Made by a program: the position numbers and the translations under genes | In this document: piece by piece, positions 1 through 9,926 of the stretch | Layout: each line of letters opens with the position of its first letter | Numbering within the stretch: the stretch's first letter is position 1 | Notes under the pieces: model-generated | Seen by the model: only the letters and a program-made list of their open reading frames with translations | What the model was told of the DNA's origin: nothing | Databases searched by the model: none | DNA from: Blastococcus capsensis | Lineage (GTDB): Bacteria > Actinomycetota > Actinomycetes > Mycobacteriales > Geodermatophilaceae | DNA length: 64,000 nucleotides | Assembly: GCF_030165005.1 (NCBI RefSeq) | Contig: NZ_JASNNW010000021.1 | Location: forward strand, 57,006-121,005 | Reading direction: 5' to 3'

Positions 1-1086
1 CGCCGCCCGCGGGCGGAGCTGTTCCCGCCTGCCCGCCGCCCGGTCGAACCGGCACCCGAGCGGCCCTCCCCGCTCATCGACAATGCCGTCTACTCCGACG
101 GCCGCCGGGTGGCGACCCCGGAATCGGCCGAGGAGAGCCGGCGGGAGCTGACCGAGGGCGAGGGCCGGCTGGCGTGGCTGGGGCTCTACCGGCCCGAGCC
201 CGGCGACCTGGGATCGGTGGCGGAGCTGTTCGACCTGCCCGAGCTGGCGGTCGAGGACGCGATCAAGGCCCACCAGCGGCCGAAGTTCGAGCGCTACGGC
301 AGCACGCTGTTCGTCGTCCTCAAGGCCGCGCGGTACGTGGACGCGCGGGAGGAAGTCGAGTTCGGCGAGCTGCACCTGTTCCTCGGGCCGGATTTCGCGA
401 TCACCGTCCGACACAGCGAGTCGCCCGACCTCTCCCGGGTGCGCCGGCGGCTGGAGAGCGACCCGGCGCTGCTGGCCAAGGGCAGCGAGGCTGTGCTCTA
501 CGCGACGCTGGATGCGGTCGTCGACGGGTACCGGCCGGTGGTCGACGGGCTGGCCAACGACATCGACGAGATCGAGACCCAGGTCTTCGGTGGCGACCCG
601 GGGGTCTCCCGGCGCATCTACGAGCTCTCCCAGGAGGTGCTGGAGTTCCAGCGCGCCGCGCAGCCGCTGACCGGCATCCTCGCCGCCATCACCGCCGGCT
701 TCGACAAGTACGGCGTGGATGAGGAGCTGCGCAGCTACCTGCGCGACGTGGCCGACCACGTGGTGCAGGTGAACGAGCGGGTGGAGGGGTTCCGGCTGCA
801 GCTGCGCGACATCCTCACCGTGAACGCGACACTGGTCGCGCAGCGCCAGAACGAGGAGATCCGGGAGCTGACCGAGACGAGCATCGCCCAGGGCGAGGAG
901 GTCAAGAAGATCTCCGCCTGGGCGGCCATCCTGTTCGCGCCCAGTCTGGTGGGCGGCGTCTACGGCATGAACTTCGACCACATGCCCGAGCTGGACGAGT
1001 GGTGGGGCTACCCGTTCGCCCTGGTGCTGATGTTCGGGGTCAGCCTGACGCTGTACCTGGTCTTCAAGCGCCGCGACTGGATCTGA
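1..1086 (+). CDS. corA: CorA-family Mg2+/Co2+ transporter, 5' end outside window
   Basis: Inner-membrane divalent cation channel of the CorA family. The C-terminus carries the signature YGMNF (GMN at nt 964-972) between two membrane helices, one starting at ISAWAAILFAP and one at YPFALVLMFGVSL, and ends with the basic tail KRRDWI. The long acidic, helical cytoplasmic domain precedes them. A GTG lies at 109, but the same frame is open back to base 1 and encodes LIDNAVYSDGRRV, which matches the N-terminal region of actinobacterial CorA proteins (family knowledge). No ATG or GTG occurs in frame before 109, so the true start is probably left of the window and the gene is 5'-partial here. It is followed by recC after a 64-base gap. 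Confidence 0.92.
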   Translation, partial: RRPRAELFPPARRPVEPAPERPSPLIDNAVYSDGRRVATPESAEESRRELTEGEGRLAWLGLYRPEPGDLGSVAELFDLPELAVEDAIKAHQRPKFERYGSTLFVVLKAARYVDAREEVEFGELHLFLGPDFAITVRHSESPDLSRVRRRLESDPALLAKGSEAVLYATLDAVVDGYRPVVDGLANDIDEIETQVFGGDPGVSRRIYELSQEVLEFQRAAQPLTGILAAITAGFDKYGVDEELRSYLRDVADHVVQVNERVEGFRLQLRDILTVNATLVAQRQNEEIRELTETSIAQGEEVKKISAWAAILFAPSLVGGVYGMNFDHMPELDEWWGYPFALVLMFGVSLTLYLVFKRRDWI

Positions 1087-1150
1087 CCGCGCCGGCGCCG
1101 GGGTCCGTGCGCTGCACGGTTCTGTCACCGGCGTCAGGTAGACAGACCGG

Positions 1151-4100
1151 GTGCTGCACGTCCACCGAGCCGAACGGACGGCGCGCCTCGCGGACGGCCT
1201 GGCCGGCCTGCTGGCGACGCCGCTGTCCGACCCGTTCGCGGCCGAGGTCGTCGCGGTGCCGGCGAAGGGCGTGGAGCGGTGGCTGGCACAGCGCCTGTCG
1301 ACGGTGCTGGGTGCGGGCCCCGCCGGCGACGGCATCTGCTCGGGCATCGTCTTCCCGCCGGTCGGCCGGCTGGTCGGCGAGGCGCTGGCGGCGGCCCGCG
1401 AGTCGGGCGTCGGTGACGATCCCTGGGCCGACCCCGTGTGGCCGCTGCTCGAGGTCATCGACGCCTCGCTCGGTGAGTCGTGGTGCGCGGTGCTGGCGCA
1501 GCACCTCGGGCACGGTGCCGACGACCACCGTCGCGGCCGCCGGTGGGCCGCTGCTGCCCACCTGGCCGCGCTCTTCCGCTCCTACGGGGCACACCGCCCG
1601 CACATGCTGCGCGACTGGGCCGCCGGCCGGGACACCGACGGGCAGACCCCGCTGCCGGCCGACCTGACGTGGCAGGCGGAGCTGTGGCGCCGGCTGCGCG
1701 AGCGCCTCGGTGCCAGCCCGGCGGAGCGGCTGGAGGCCGACTGCGCGGCACTGCGCGCCGACCCGGCGCTGTCCGGGCTGCCGGAGCGGATCAGCTTCTT
1801 CGGGCCCACCCGGCTGCCCGCCGACGGCCTCGCGGTCCTCGACGCCCTGGCCGCCCACCGCGACATCCACCTCTGGCTGCCGCACCCCAGCCCCGTGCTG
1901 TGGCAGCGCCTGGATGGCCGGACCGCCGGCCGGCGCCGGGACGACGACACCGTGACGCTGCCGTGCCATCCGCTGCTGCGCAGCCTCGCGCGCGACGTCC
2001 GGGAGCTGCAGCTGCGATTGCCCCAGCACCGGGGCGAGCACCACCCGGACGCCGCGCGTCCCGCGACGCTCCTGGGCCGCCTGCAGGCGGACCTGCGCGA
2101 CGACGTGCTCCCGGGCGCAGCAGAGCTGGACGACAGCCTGCAGGTGCACGCCTGCCACGGCCCGGCCAGGCAGGTGGAGGTGCTCCGGGAGCTGCTGCTG
2201 CGGCTGTTCGAGGACGATCCGACCCTCGAGCCGCGGGACGTGCTCGTCATGTGCCCCGACGTCGAGACCTTCGCGCCCCTGGTGTCGGCGACCTTCGGCC
2301 TGGGTCCCGACCTGCCGCACCCCGGCGGTGCGCTGCGGGTCCGGCTGGCCGACCGGAGCCTGCGTGCGACGAACCCGCTGCTCGACACCGTCGCCGCGCT
2401 GCTCGAGCTCGCGCAGGGCCGGGTCACCGCCAGCCAGGTGCTCGACCTCGCCGCCACCCCGGGGGTGCGGCGCCGGTTCGGGTTCACCGACGAGGAGCTG
2501 GAGCGCATCCGGAGCTGGGTGGCGCAGTCGGGCGTGCGGTGGGGCATCGACCCCGGCACCCGACGGCCCTACGGGCTGGAACGGATCGTCCAGAACACCT
2601 GGCAGGCCGGCCTGGATCGCGTGCTCCTGGGGGTGACCACGTCCGAGGACGAGCCGGTGTGGCTGGACCGGGCGCTGCCGCTCGACGACGTCGACAGCAG
2701 CGACATCGACCTCGCCGGGCGGCTCGCCGAACTGCTCGACCGGCTGGCCGACGTGCTCACGGCACTGGACGGCGAGCACCCGGTCGGGCACTGGGTCGAC
2801 GCGCTGGCGGCCGCGCTGGACTCGCTCACCGACACCGACCCCGCCGAGGCCTGGCAGCTGGCCCAGGCCCGCCGGGAGCTCGCCGACGCGGGAGACGGCG
2901 GAGGCGCACCGATCCGGTCGGCCGACGTCCGCGCTCTGCTCGCCGACCGCCTCCGAGGGCGGCCGACCCGGGCCAACTTCCGCACCGGCAACCTGACGGT
3001 CTGCACCCTGGTGCCGATGCGGTCGGTGCCGCACCGCGTCGTCGTGCTGCTCGGCCTGGACGACGGGGTCTTCCCGCGCACGGCGGGGATGGACGGCGAC
3101 GACGTGCTGGCCCGCGACCCCCGCGTCGGGGAGCGCGACGTGCGCAGCGAGGACCGTCAGCTGCTGCTCGACGCGCTGATGGCCGCAGGCGATCGGGTGG
3201 TCGTCCTCTACACCGGTGCCGACCCGGTCAGCGGTGCCCTCCGCCCGCCCGCCGTCCCGGTCGGCGAGCTGCTCGACGTGCTCGACGCGATGGTGCCCGG
3301 CGCCCGGTCCGACGTCGTCACGCGGCACCCGCTGCAGCCCTACGACGTCCGCTGCTTCACCGGCCCCCGGCCGGCCAGCTTCGACCCGGTGAGCCTGGCC
3401 GGTGCCCGGCGTTCGGTGCAGCCGCGCGAGCCCGAGCCCGACCGCCGGCCGCTCGGCCCGCGCACCGGTCCGGTCGCCCTGGACGACCTGGTCGCGTTCG
3501 TCGAGCACCCGGTCCGGGCCTACCTGCGGCAGCGGCTCCGGATCACCCTGCCCGGCGAGGACGACGAGGTGGACGACGCCCTGGCTGCCACCCTCGACCC
3601 CCTGCAGGAATGGGCGGTGGGCGAGCGGCTGCTCGCCGCCGGGCTGCGGGGCGCCTCGCCGGAGGAGGCCCGGCGGGCCGAGTGGCTGCGCGGCACGCTG
3701 CCACCGCGCGGGCTGGGTGAGCACGTGCTGCGGCGGGTCGGCGGCCGGGTCGACGCACTCGTCGCGGCCGGGCTGCCGGCCGTCGCAGCGAGCCCCCGCA
3801 CGGTCGACGTGCGCCTCGATCTGGGTGGCCGGGAGCTCTCCGGCACGGTCAACGGGGTGCGCGACGGCGCGGTCGTGACCGTGACCTACTCGAGCCTGTC
3901 GGCCAAGCACCGGGCGCGGGCGTGGGTGCTCGCGCTGGCGCTCGCGGCCGCGGAAGGCACCGGCCGGGCGGTCACCGTCGGCCGGTTGGGCAACCGGGCG
4001 CGGACGTCGACGATCACCGCCCCCGCCGACCCGGTGACGGCGCTGGCAGACCTCGTCGACCTGTACGACCGCGGGATGTGCGAGCCGCTGCCGCTCCCGG

Positions 4101-4372
4101 TGAAGACCTCCTGGGCCTACGCCGGGGGGCGGCTGGGCGGGAACTCCCCGGAGCAGGCACTGGACGCCGCGCGGAAGGAGTGGAACCGCGAACCCGGCGG
4201 CGAGCGGGACGACCGCTCCCACCAGCACCTGTGGGGCGACCGCCCGGCGTTCGACGGGCTGATCGCCGCGGTTCCCGCCGACGGGGAGCACCGGGCGGGG
4301 GAGACCACGCGGTTCGGCGCGCTGGCCTGCCGGCTGTGGGCCCCGGTCCGGAACGCCGAGCAGAACTCGTGA
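1151..4372 (+). CDS. recC: Exodeoxyribonuclease V subunit gamma (RecC)
   Basis: RecC recognises Chi and splits the strands in the RecBCD helicase-nuclease that processes double-strand breaks. The 1073-residue product has the family's opening (MLHVHRAERTARLADGLAGLL, then VPAKGVERWLAQRLS), an inactivated helicase fold, and the C-terminal nuclease-like domain typical of RecC. The GTG at 1151 is the only sensible start; the family N-terminus begins there. The stop TGA overlaps the recB start GTG (GTGA at 4369-4372), indicating translational coupling. The order recC-recB-recD is the common actinobacterial arrangement. A 1075-codon antisense reading frame covers almost all of it and is a GC-driven artefact. 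Confidence 0.95.
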   Translation: MLHVHRAERTARLADGLAGLLATPLSDPFAAEVVAVPAKGVERWLAQRLSTVLGAGPAGDGICSGIVFPPVGRLVGEALAAARESGVGDDPWADPVWPLLEVIDASLGESWCAVLAQHLGHGADDHRRGRRWAAAAHLAALFRSYGAHRPHMLRDWAAGRDTDGQTPLPADLTWQAELWRRLRERLGASPAERLEADCAALRADPALSGLPERISFFGPTRLPADGLAVLDALAAHRDIHLWLPHPSPVLWQRLDGRTAGRRRDDDTVTLPCHPLLRSLARDVRELQLRLPQHRGEHHPDAARPATLLGRLQADLRDDVLPGAAELDDSLQVHACHGPARQVEVLRELLLRLFEDDPTLEPRDVLVMCPDVETFAPLVSATFGLGPDLPHPGGALRVRLADRSLRATNPLLDTVAALLELAQGRVTASQVLDLAATPGVRRRFGFTDEELERIRSWVAQSGVRWGIDPGTRRPYGLERIVQNTWQAGLDRVLLGVTTSEDEPVWLDRALPLDDVDSSDIDLAGRLAELLDRLADVLTALDGEHPVGHWVDALAAALDSLTDTDPAEAWQLAQARRELADAGDGGGAPIRSADVRALLADRLRGRPTRANFRTGNLTVCTLVPMRSVPHRVVVLLGLDDGVFPRTAGMDGDDVLARDPRVGERDVRSEDRQLLLDALMAAGDRVVVLYTGADPVSGALRPPAVPVGELLDVLDAMVPGARSDVVTRHPLQPYDVRCFTGPRPASFDPVSLAGARRSVQPREPEPDRRPLGPRTGPVALDDLVAFVEHPVRAYLRQRLRITLPGEDDEVDDALAATLDPLQEWAVGERLLAAGLRGASPEEARRAEWLRGTLPPRGLGEHVLRRVGGRVDALVAAGLPAVAASPRTVDVRLDLGGRELSGTVNGVRDGAVVTVTYSSLSAKHRARAWVLALALAAAEGTGRAVTVGRLGNRARTSTITAPADPVTALADLVDLYDRGMCEPLPLPVKTSWAYAGGRLGGNSPEQALDAARKEWNREPGGERDDRSHQHLWGDRPAFDGLIAAVPADGEHRAGETTRFGALACRLWAPVRNAEQNS

Positions 4373-7300
4373 ACGCCTTCGACGTCTGCGGCCCGCTGCC
4401 CACGGGCACCACCGTCCTGGAGGCCAGCGCCGGCACCGGAAAGACCTTCACCATCGCCGCGCTCACCGCGCGCTACGTGGCCGAGGGCGCGGCCGAGCTG
4501 TCGCAGATCATGCTGGTCACGTTCGGCAACGCCGCCTCCCGCGAACTGCGTGACCGGGTGCGCGAGAGGCTGGTCTCCGCGGAACGCGGCCTGCGCGACC
4601 CGGCAGCGGCGCGCGCGGACGAGCGCGACCCGGTGCTGCAGCTGCTGGCGGACGCGACCCCGGAGGAGGTGGCGCGACGCCGGGAGCGGCTGGCCCGGGC
4701 CCTGGCCGGATTCGACGAGGCGACGATCGCCACCACGCACTCGTTCTGCTCGCAGATGCTGGCCGGGCTCGGCATGGCCGCCGACTCCGACCCCACGGCC
4801 GCCTTCGTCGAGGACATCGACGACCTCGTGCGGGAAGTGGTCGACGACCTGTACGTGCGCACCTTCGCCGGCGCACCCGATCCGCCGTTCCTCACCCATG
4901 CCGAGCTGCTCGAGCTCGGCCGGCGGGCCGTGGGCAGCGACCGGCAGGCGGAGCTGTGGCCGCTGCCGGACGGCGGTGACGCCGGTCGGCGGCGCCGCGC
5001 CGCGCAGGCGGTCCGGCGCGAGGTGGAGCGGCGCAAGCGCCTGGCCGGGCTGGTCGACTACGACGACTGGCTGTCGCTGCTGCGCGACGCCCTGGCCGAC
5101 CCGGCGTCGGGTGCGGTGGCCTGCGAGCGGGTGGCCGCCCGCTACCGGGTGGTCATGGTCGACGAGTTCCAGGACACCGACCCCGTGCAGTGGGAGATCC
5201 TCGACCGCGCCTTCCACGGCCGCACGACCCTCGTCCTGATCGGTGACCCCAAGCAGGCCATCTACGCCTTCCGCGGCGGTGACGTGACCACCTACCTCGC
5301 CGCGGCCGCGGAGGCGACGACCGAGGCGACCCTGGGCACCAACTGGCGCAGCGACGCCCCGCTGCTCGGGGCGCTGGACCTGGTGTTCGGCGGTGCGGCG
5401 CTCGGCCACGAGCGCATCCTCGTGCGGCCGGTCCAGGCCGCCCATCAGCGGTCGCGGCTGACCGGCGCGGGCGCGCCCCTGCGGCTGCGCCGGCTGCCGC
5501 GCACCGGTCACGGCCGGCTGTGGCGGGGGATGCCGGCGGTCGGCCGGCTGCGGGACGCCGTCGCCTGCGACGTGGCCGCGGACGTCGTCGACCTGCTGTC
5601 GGGGGCGGCCGAGTACGCGGGGCGGCCGGTCCAGCCGGGGGACGTCGCGGTCCTGGTGCGCACCAACGCCCAGGGCCACCTGGTGCGCGAGACACTCGGC
5701 CGCGCCGGGGTGCCGGCGGTGTTCGCCGGGGGCGGCAGCGTCTTCGCCACGCCGAGCGCGCGATCGTGGCTCCGGCTGCTGGAGGCCATGGAGCAGCCGC
5801 ACCGCGCCGGGCGGGTGCGCTCGGCCGCGCTCTCGGTGTTCCTCGGCCACGACGAGCAGACCGTGGACGAGGCCGGTGACGAGCTCGCCGACCGGCTGGG
5901 TCCGCGGCTGCGCCGGTGGGCCGACCTGCTGGCCGACCGCGGTGTGGCGGCCTTCCTCGAGGTGCTCACCGCCGAGGAGGGCCTGCCGGAGCGGGTGCTC
6001 GCGCGACCGGACGGCGAACGGGTGCTGACCGACCTCCGGCACATCGGCCAGGTTCTGCACGCCGCCGCGCAGCGCGAGTCGCTGGGCTTGACCGCACTGG
6101 TCGAGTGGCTGCGCCGGCGCATCGCCCAGTCGTCGGTGGAGGGCACCGACGAACGCAGCCGGCGCCTGGAGTCCGACGCCGCGGCGGTGCAGATCATGAC
6201 CGTGCACGTCAGCAAGGGGCTGGAGTTCCCGGTCGTCTACGTGCCCTTCGCCTGGGACCGCTGGGTGCCCGACGAGCCGCAGGTGCTCCGGCTGCACGAC
6301 GAGCAGGGCCGGCGGGTGCTCGACGTCGGCGGACCGGGCGGCGCCGGGTACGCGCCGGCGCGGGCACAGCACGAGGCCGAAGAGTCCGGTGAGGACCTGC
6401 GCCTGCTCTACGTGGCGCTGACCCGAGCCCGCTGCCAGGTGGTCGCGCACTGGGCACCCAGCGGCAACACCGCCGCCGCGCCCCTGCACCGGCTGCTGTT
6501 CGGTGCCGCGGGTGCCGGCGTCGAGCCGCCCGCACGGGTGCCGCCCCCGGATGACGACGACGTGGCGGCCGCCCTCGCCGCGCTGGCCGCACGCTCGGAC
6601 GGGGGGATCGAGGTCGCCGAGGTGGGCCGGCGCCCCGTGCCCCGCTGGCAGCCGCCGGCACCACCGGCGCCGGAGCTCTCGGTCAGCCGGTTCACCCGCA
6701 CGCTCGACGACGACTGGCGGCGCACCTCCTACAGCGCACTCACCCGCAGCGCCCACGACGCGGCGCACGAGCAGCACCTGGCCAGCGAACCCGACGATCC
6801 CGTCACCGACGACGAGCGCGACGCGGAGGTGCCCGTCCCGGAGGCGCCGCCCGCCGACGCGCTGCCGTCGCCGTTGAGCGCCCTGCCCGGTGGCGCGGCG
6901 TTCGGCACGCTGGTGCACGCCGTCCTGGAGGACCTCGACCCCGGCGCCCTGGACGAGCGGTGCGCCGAGGCGGTCGCCCGCCACATGGTGCCCGGCGTGG
7001 CGGCCGAGGCGCTCGCCGACGGCCTGCGCCCGGTGCTCACCACCCCGCTCGGCGAGCTCGGGCTGTCGCTGTCCGCCGTGGCGGTGAGCGACCGGCTCGC
7101 CGAGCTGGACTTCGAACTGCCGCTGGCCGGTGGCGACGATGCCGTGCCGCACGCCACGCTGGCGGACGTCGTCGCGCTGCTCCGGCGGTACGACCTGGGT
7201 TCGCTCGCCGGATACCCGGACCTGCTCGCCGGCCTGGAACCGCAGGCCCTGCGCGGGTTCCTCACCGGCAGCATCGACGCCGTCCTGCGGCTCCCCGGCC

Positions 7301-7626
7301 CGGTCTTCGCCGTCGTCGACTACAAGACCAACCGGCTCGGCACCGAGCCGCTCAGCACCTGGCACTACCGGCCCGCGGCGATGGCCGAGGAGATGCAGCG
7401 CGCCCACTACGTGCTGCAGGCGCTGCTCTACTGCGTCGCCCTGCACCGCTACCTGCGCTGGCGGCTGCCCGGCTACGACCCCGAGCGGCACATCGGGCCG
7501 GTGCTCTACCTGTTCGTGCGCGGCATGGCCGGCCAGGCGACCCCCGCCGGGCCCGGGGTGTTCTCCTGGACGCCGCCACCCGGGCTGGTCCCGGAGCTGT
7601 CCGACCTGCTGGCAGGGCGGCCGTGA
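4369..7626 (+). CDS. recB: Exodeoxyribonuclease V subunit beta (RecB)
   Basis: RecB is the 3'-5' SF1A helicase and the sole nuclease of RecBCD. The start is the GTG at 4369 (VNAFDVCGPLPTG), which overlaps the recC stop by 4 bases; the open frame extends farther upstream but that stretch is recC antisense-frame noise. The Walker A motif EASAGTGKTFT lies at about residues 19-29, followed by the UvrD-type VMVDEFQDTDP and GDPKQAIYAFRGGD. SKGLEFPVVYV and VALTRAR mark the later helicase motifs. The C-terminal nuclease domain shows GSIDAVL and VVDYKTN near residue 980, the metal-binding residues of the RecB nuclease. At 1085 residues the length is normal. Confidence 0.95.
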   Translation: MNAFDVCGPLPTGTTVLEASAGTGKTFTIAALTARYVAEGAAELSQIMLVTFGNAASRELRDRVRERLVSAERGLRDPAAARADERDPVLQLLADATPEEVARRRERLARALAGFDEATIATTHSFCSQMLAGLGMAADSDPTAAFVEDIDDLVREVVDDLYVRTFAGAPDPPFLTHAELLELGRRAVGSDRQAELWPLPDGGDAGRRRRAAQAVRREVERRKRLAGLVDYDDWLSLLRDALADPASGAVACERVAARYRVVMVDEFQDTDPVQWEILDRAFHGRTTLVLIGDPKQAIYAFRGGDVTTYLAAAAEATTEATLGTNWRSDAPLLGALDLVFGGAALGHERILVRPVQAAHQRSRLTGAGAPLRLRRLPRTGHGRLWRGMPAVGRLRDAVACDVAADVVDLLSGAAEYAGRPVQPGDVAVLVRTNAQGHLVRETLGRAGVPAVFAGGGSVFATPSARSWLRLLEAMEQPHRAGRVRSAALSVFLGHDEQTVDEAGDELADRLGPRLRRWADLLADRGVAAFLEVLTAEEGLPERVLARPDGERVLTDLRHIGQVLHAAAQRESLGLTALVEWLRRRIAQSSVEGTDERSRRLESDAAAVQIMTVHVSKGLEFPVVYVPFAWDRWVPDEPQVLRLHDEQGRRVLDVGGPGGAGYAPARAQHEAEESGEDLRLLYVALTRARCQVVAHWAPSGNTAAAPLHRLLFGAAGAGVEPPARVPPPDDDDVAAALAALAARSDGGIEVAEVGRRPVPRWQPPAPPAPELSVSRFTRTLDDDWRRTSYSALTRSAHDAAHEQHLASEPDDPVTDDERDAEVPVPEAPPADALPSPLSALPGGAAFGTLVHAVLEDLDPGALDERCAEAVARHMVPGVAAEALADGLRPVLTTPLGELGLSLSAVAVSDRLAELDFELPLAGGDDAVPHATLADVVALLRRYDLGSLAGYPDLLAGLEPQALRGFLTGSIDAVLRLPGPVFAVVDYKTNRLGTEPLSTWHYRPAAMAEEMQRAHYVLQALLYCVALHRYLRWRLPGYDPERHIGPVLYLFVRGMAGQATPAGPGVFSWTPPPGLVPELSDLLAGRP

Positions 7627-9395
7627 TCCCGGTCCGGGCTGAAGGGCTGCTGCGGGAGTTCGCCGAGGCCGGCGTGCTGTCGGCCGCCGACGTGCACGTC
7701 GCCCTGCGGCTCGCACGGCTGGGCGGGGAGCAGCGGGAGACCGTGCTGCTGGCCGCGGCGCTGGCGGTGCGTGGCGTGCGCGCCGGCTCGGTGTGCGTGG
7801 AGCTGGCCACCGTCGCCGAGTCGGTGGTGCCCGACGAGGACGCACCTCCGGTCGACCTGGCCTGGCCGCAGGACTGGACGGCGCTCACCGACAGCCCCGT
7901 GGTCGCCGTCGGCACCGACGCGCCGTGGCGGCCGCTGCGCCTGGTCGACGGCCTGCTCTACCTGGACCGCTACTGGCAGCAGGAGCAGCTGGTCCGCCGG
8001 GAGCTCGACGAGCGCGCGGCCCGGCCGGCGCCGCCGGTGGACCTCGCCGCGCTGCCGGCGCTGTTCGGCGGCGCGGCGCCGGACCTGCAGCGGCTGGCCA
8101 CCGCGGTGGCCGCCGGCCGGTGGGTCAGCGTGATCACCGGTGGCCCGGGCACCGGCAAGACGCACACCGTCGCCCGGCTGCTCAAACTGCTGCTCGACCA
8201 GCCCGGCCCGCGGCCCCGCATCGCGCTGGCCGCGCCCACCGGCAAGGCCGCCGCCCGGCTGCAGGAGTCGGTGCTGGAGCAGGCGGCCGCGGTGGGCCTG
8301 CCGCTGGACCTCACCGCGTCCACGCTGCACCGGCTGCTGGGCTGGCGGCCCGACAGCCGCAGCCGCTTCCGGCACGACGCCACCAACCGGCTGCCCTTCG
8401 ACGTGGTGGTCGTGGACGAGTCGTCGATGGTCTCGCTGACCATGATGGCGCGGCTGCTGGAGGCGCTGCGGCCGACGACGCGGCTGGTGCTGGTCGGTGA
8501 CCCCGACCAGCTCACCCCGGTCGACGCCGGTGCGGTCCTGAGCGACCTCGTCCACCGCCCGGCGCCAGTGGGCACCGAGGCGGTGGTCCCGCGGGAGGCG
8601 GCCGACGACGGCGCCGGGCTGGACGACCCGGCGCGCCGGCAGCTGCGCAACGGCGTCGTCCGGCTGCGGGTGTCGCAGCGCTACGGCCCCGCCATCGCGG
8701 GGCTGGCGGAGGCGGTGCGGGCAGGGGACGCCGATCGCGTCCTCGACCTGCTCGACACCGGGGAGGGGCTCGCGCTCGAGGCCGGGCCCGGCGCGCTGGA
8801 GGAGCGGATCGTCGCGGTGGCCGGTGAGATGCGCGCGGCGGCGGAGCGCGGGGATGCCGCGGAGTGCCTGGCGCTGCTCGGGCGGCACCGGCTGCTGTGC
8901 GCCCACCGGCACGGCCCGTTCGGCGTCTCGGCGTGGAACGACCGGATCGGCCGGCTGACCGGCGCGATGCCGGGGGAGTGGGCTCCGGGCCTCCCGTTGC
9001 TGGTCACCGCGAACGACCACGAGAACGAGCTGTGGAACGGCGACACGGGCGTCGTCGTCCGGACGTCCGACGGGCCCCGGGCGGCGTTCCTCCGGGGGAC
9101 GGGTCCGGATCTCGTGCCGCTGTCCCGGCTGTCCGCGGTGAGCCCGGCGCACGCGCTCACCGTGCACCGGAGCCAGGGCAGCCAGTTCGAGGAGGTGGCC
9201 GTGCTGCTGCCGCCGGAGTCCTCGCCGTTGCTCACCCGGGAGCTGCTCTACACGGCGGTCACGAGGGCCCGGCGTCAGGTGCGGGTCGTGGGATCGGAGG
9301 AGTCGGTGCGGGCGGCGGTCGGCCGGCAGGTGGTGCGCGCCAGCGGTCTGCGCCGGAGGCCCGGACCCGACCGGGGGAGCGGCGGGAACACCTGA
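7623..9395 (+). CDS. recD: Exodeoxyribonuclease V subunit alpha (RecD)
   Basis: RecD is the 5'-3' SF1B helicase of RecBCD. The GTG at 7623 overlaps the recB stop (GTGA), giving a 590-residue protein. Walker A is GGPGTGKT at residues 173-180; Walker B is VVVDESSMVSLTMM, followed by LVGDPDQLTPV. The C-terminus has the SF1B motifs HALTVHRSQGSQF and LLYTAVTRARRQV. With recC and recB it forms one translationally coupled unit. About 37 bases separate its stop from the tmRNA. Confidence 0.95.
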   Translation: MIPVRAEGLLREFAEAGVLSAADVHVALRLARLGGEQRETVLLAAALAVRGVRAGSVCVELATVAESVVPDEDAPPVDLAWPQDWTALTDSPVVAVGTDAPWRPLRLVDGLLYLDRYWQQEQLVRRELDERAARPAPPVDLAALPALFGGAAPDLQRLATAVAAGRWVSVITGGPGTGKTHTVARLLKLLLDQPGPRPRIALAAPTGKAAARLQESVLEQAAAVGLPLDLTASTLHRLLGWRPDSRSRFRHDATNRLPFDVVVVDESSMVSLTMMARLLEALRPTTRLVLVGDPDQLTPVDAGAVLSDLVHRPAPVGTEAVVPREAADDGAGLDDPARRQLRNGVVRLRVSQRYGPAIAGLAEAVRAGDADRVLDLLDTGEGLALEAGPGALEERIVAVAGEMRAAAERGDAAECLALLGRHRLLCAHRHGPFGVSAWNDRIGRLTGAMPGEWAPGLPLLVTANDHENELWNGDTGVVVRTSDGPRAAFLRGTGPDLVPLSRLSAVSPAHALTVHRSQGSQFEEVAVLLPPESSPLLTRELLYTAVTRARRQVRVVGSEESVRAAVGRQVVRASGLRRRPGPDRGSGGNT

Positions 9396-9432
9396 GCCCC
9401 GGATGCCGTTAGGCTGTCCGTACAACTACACA

Positions 9433-9807
9433 GGGGGTGAATGGTCTCGACTTCGGTCGCTTGACCAGGGGAAGCGAGCCGAGGAAGGCGACGATGATCT
9501 CGTTAACCACCCGTCGCAAACCACAAATGCCGACGCTAAGCGCGGCGACTTCGCTCTCGCTGCCTGACGGTAGCTGAGCGAGTCTGTCAGCCCGGGTTCG
9601 TCATCGACCCGGATCCTGGCATCAGCTAGATGACTCACCGTGCGTGCCGGTCGCGGGTACGCGTGGGACAACCAACAGCGGCTGGGCCCGTCACACCGAA
9701 CATGTCCGCGTGGACGGTGGGGCCGAGTAGAGGCAGTAGCGGACTGCGCTCGGAGAAGCCCTGGCCATACGTCGAAGGACGCGGGTTCGATTCCCGCCAC
9801 CTCCACC
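9433..9807 (+). ncRNA. ssrA: tmRNA (SsrA)
   Basis: Transfer-messenger RNA that rescues stalled ribosomes with SmpB. The 5' end GGGGGTGAATGGTCTCGACT is the standard tmRNA opening; its first seven bases pair with CACCTCC at 9798-9804, closing the alanyl acceptor stem. The T arm GGGTTCGATTCCC sits just before. The tag frame is read from GCC at 9529 to TGA at 9565-9567 and encodes ADAKRGDFALAA, 12 residues ending in the usual LAA degron. The 3' end carries ACC rather than a full encoded CCA. A candidate -10 (TACAAC, 9421-9426) lies 7 bases upstream. Confidence 0.96.
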
Positions 9808-9816
9808 CCTGTGCGA

Positions 9817-9846
9817 GAGCCCCGGTCGGGTGTCCGACCGGGGCTC
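9817..9846 (+). terminator. Hairpin terminator after tmRNA
   Basis: A perfect 13-bp stem (arms 9817-9829 and 9834-9846) closes a 4-base loop, 10 bases past the tmRNA 3' end. No T-run follows, as is common for actinobacterial terminators. Confidence 0.8.
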
Positions 9847-9926
9847 CCGTGCGTCCGGGCGCGCTGCGCCAGGTGCCTTCCGGCCCACGCCACGGGCACC
9901 GCCGCCCGTTGTGTACGGTCGTTCTT

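Noticed and set aside
1064..4291. 1075-codon antisense reading frame over recC, and 1242 codons antisense over recB (4117-7845)
   Set aside because: Arg/Gly/Pro/His-rich low-complexity translations with no domains; they come from the high GC content of the true genes on the other strand.
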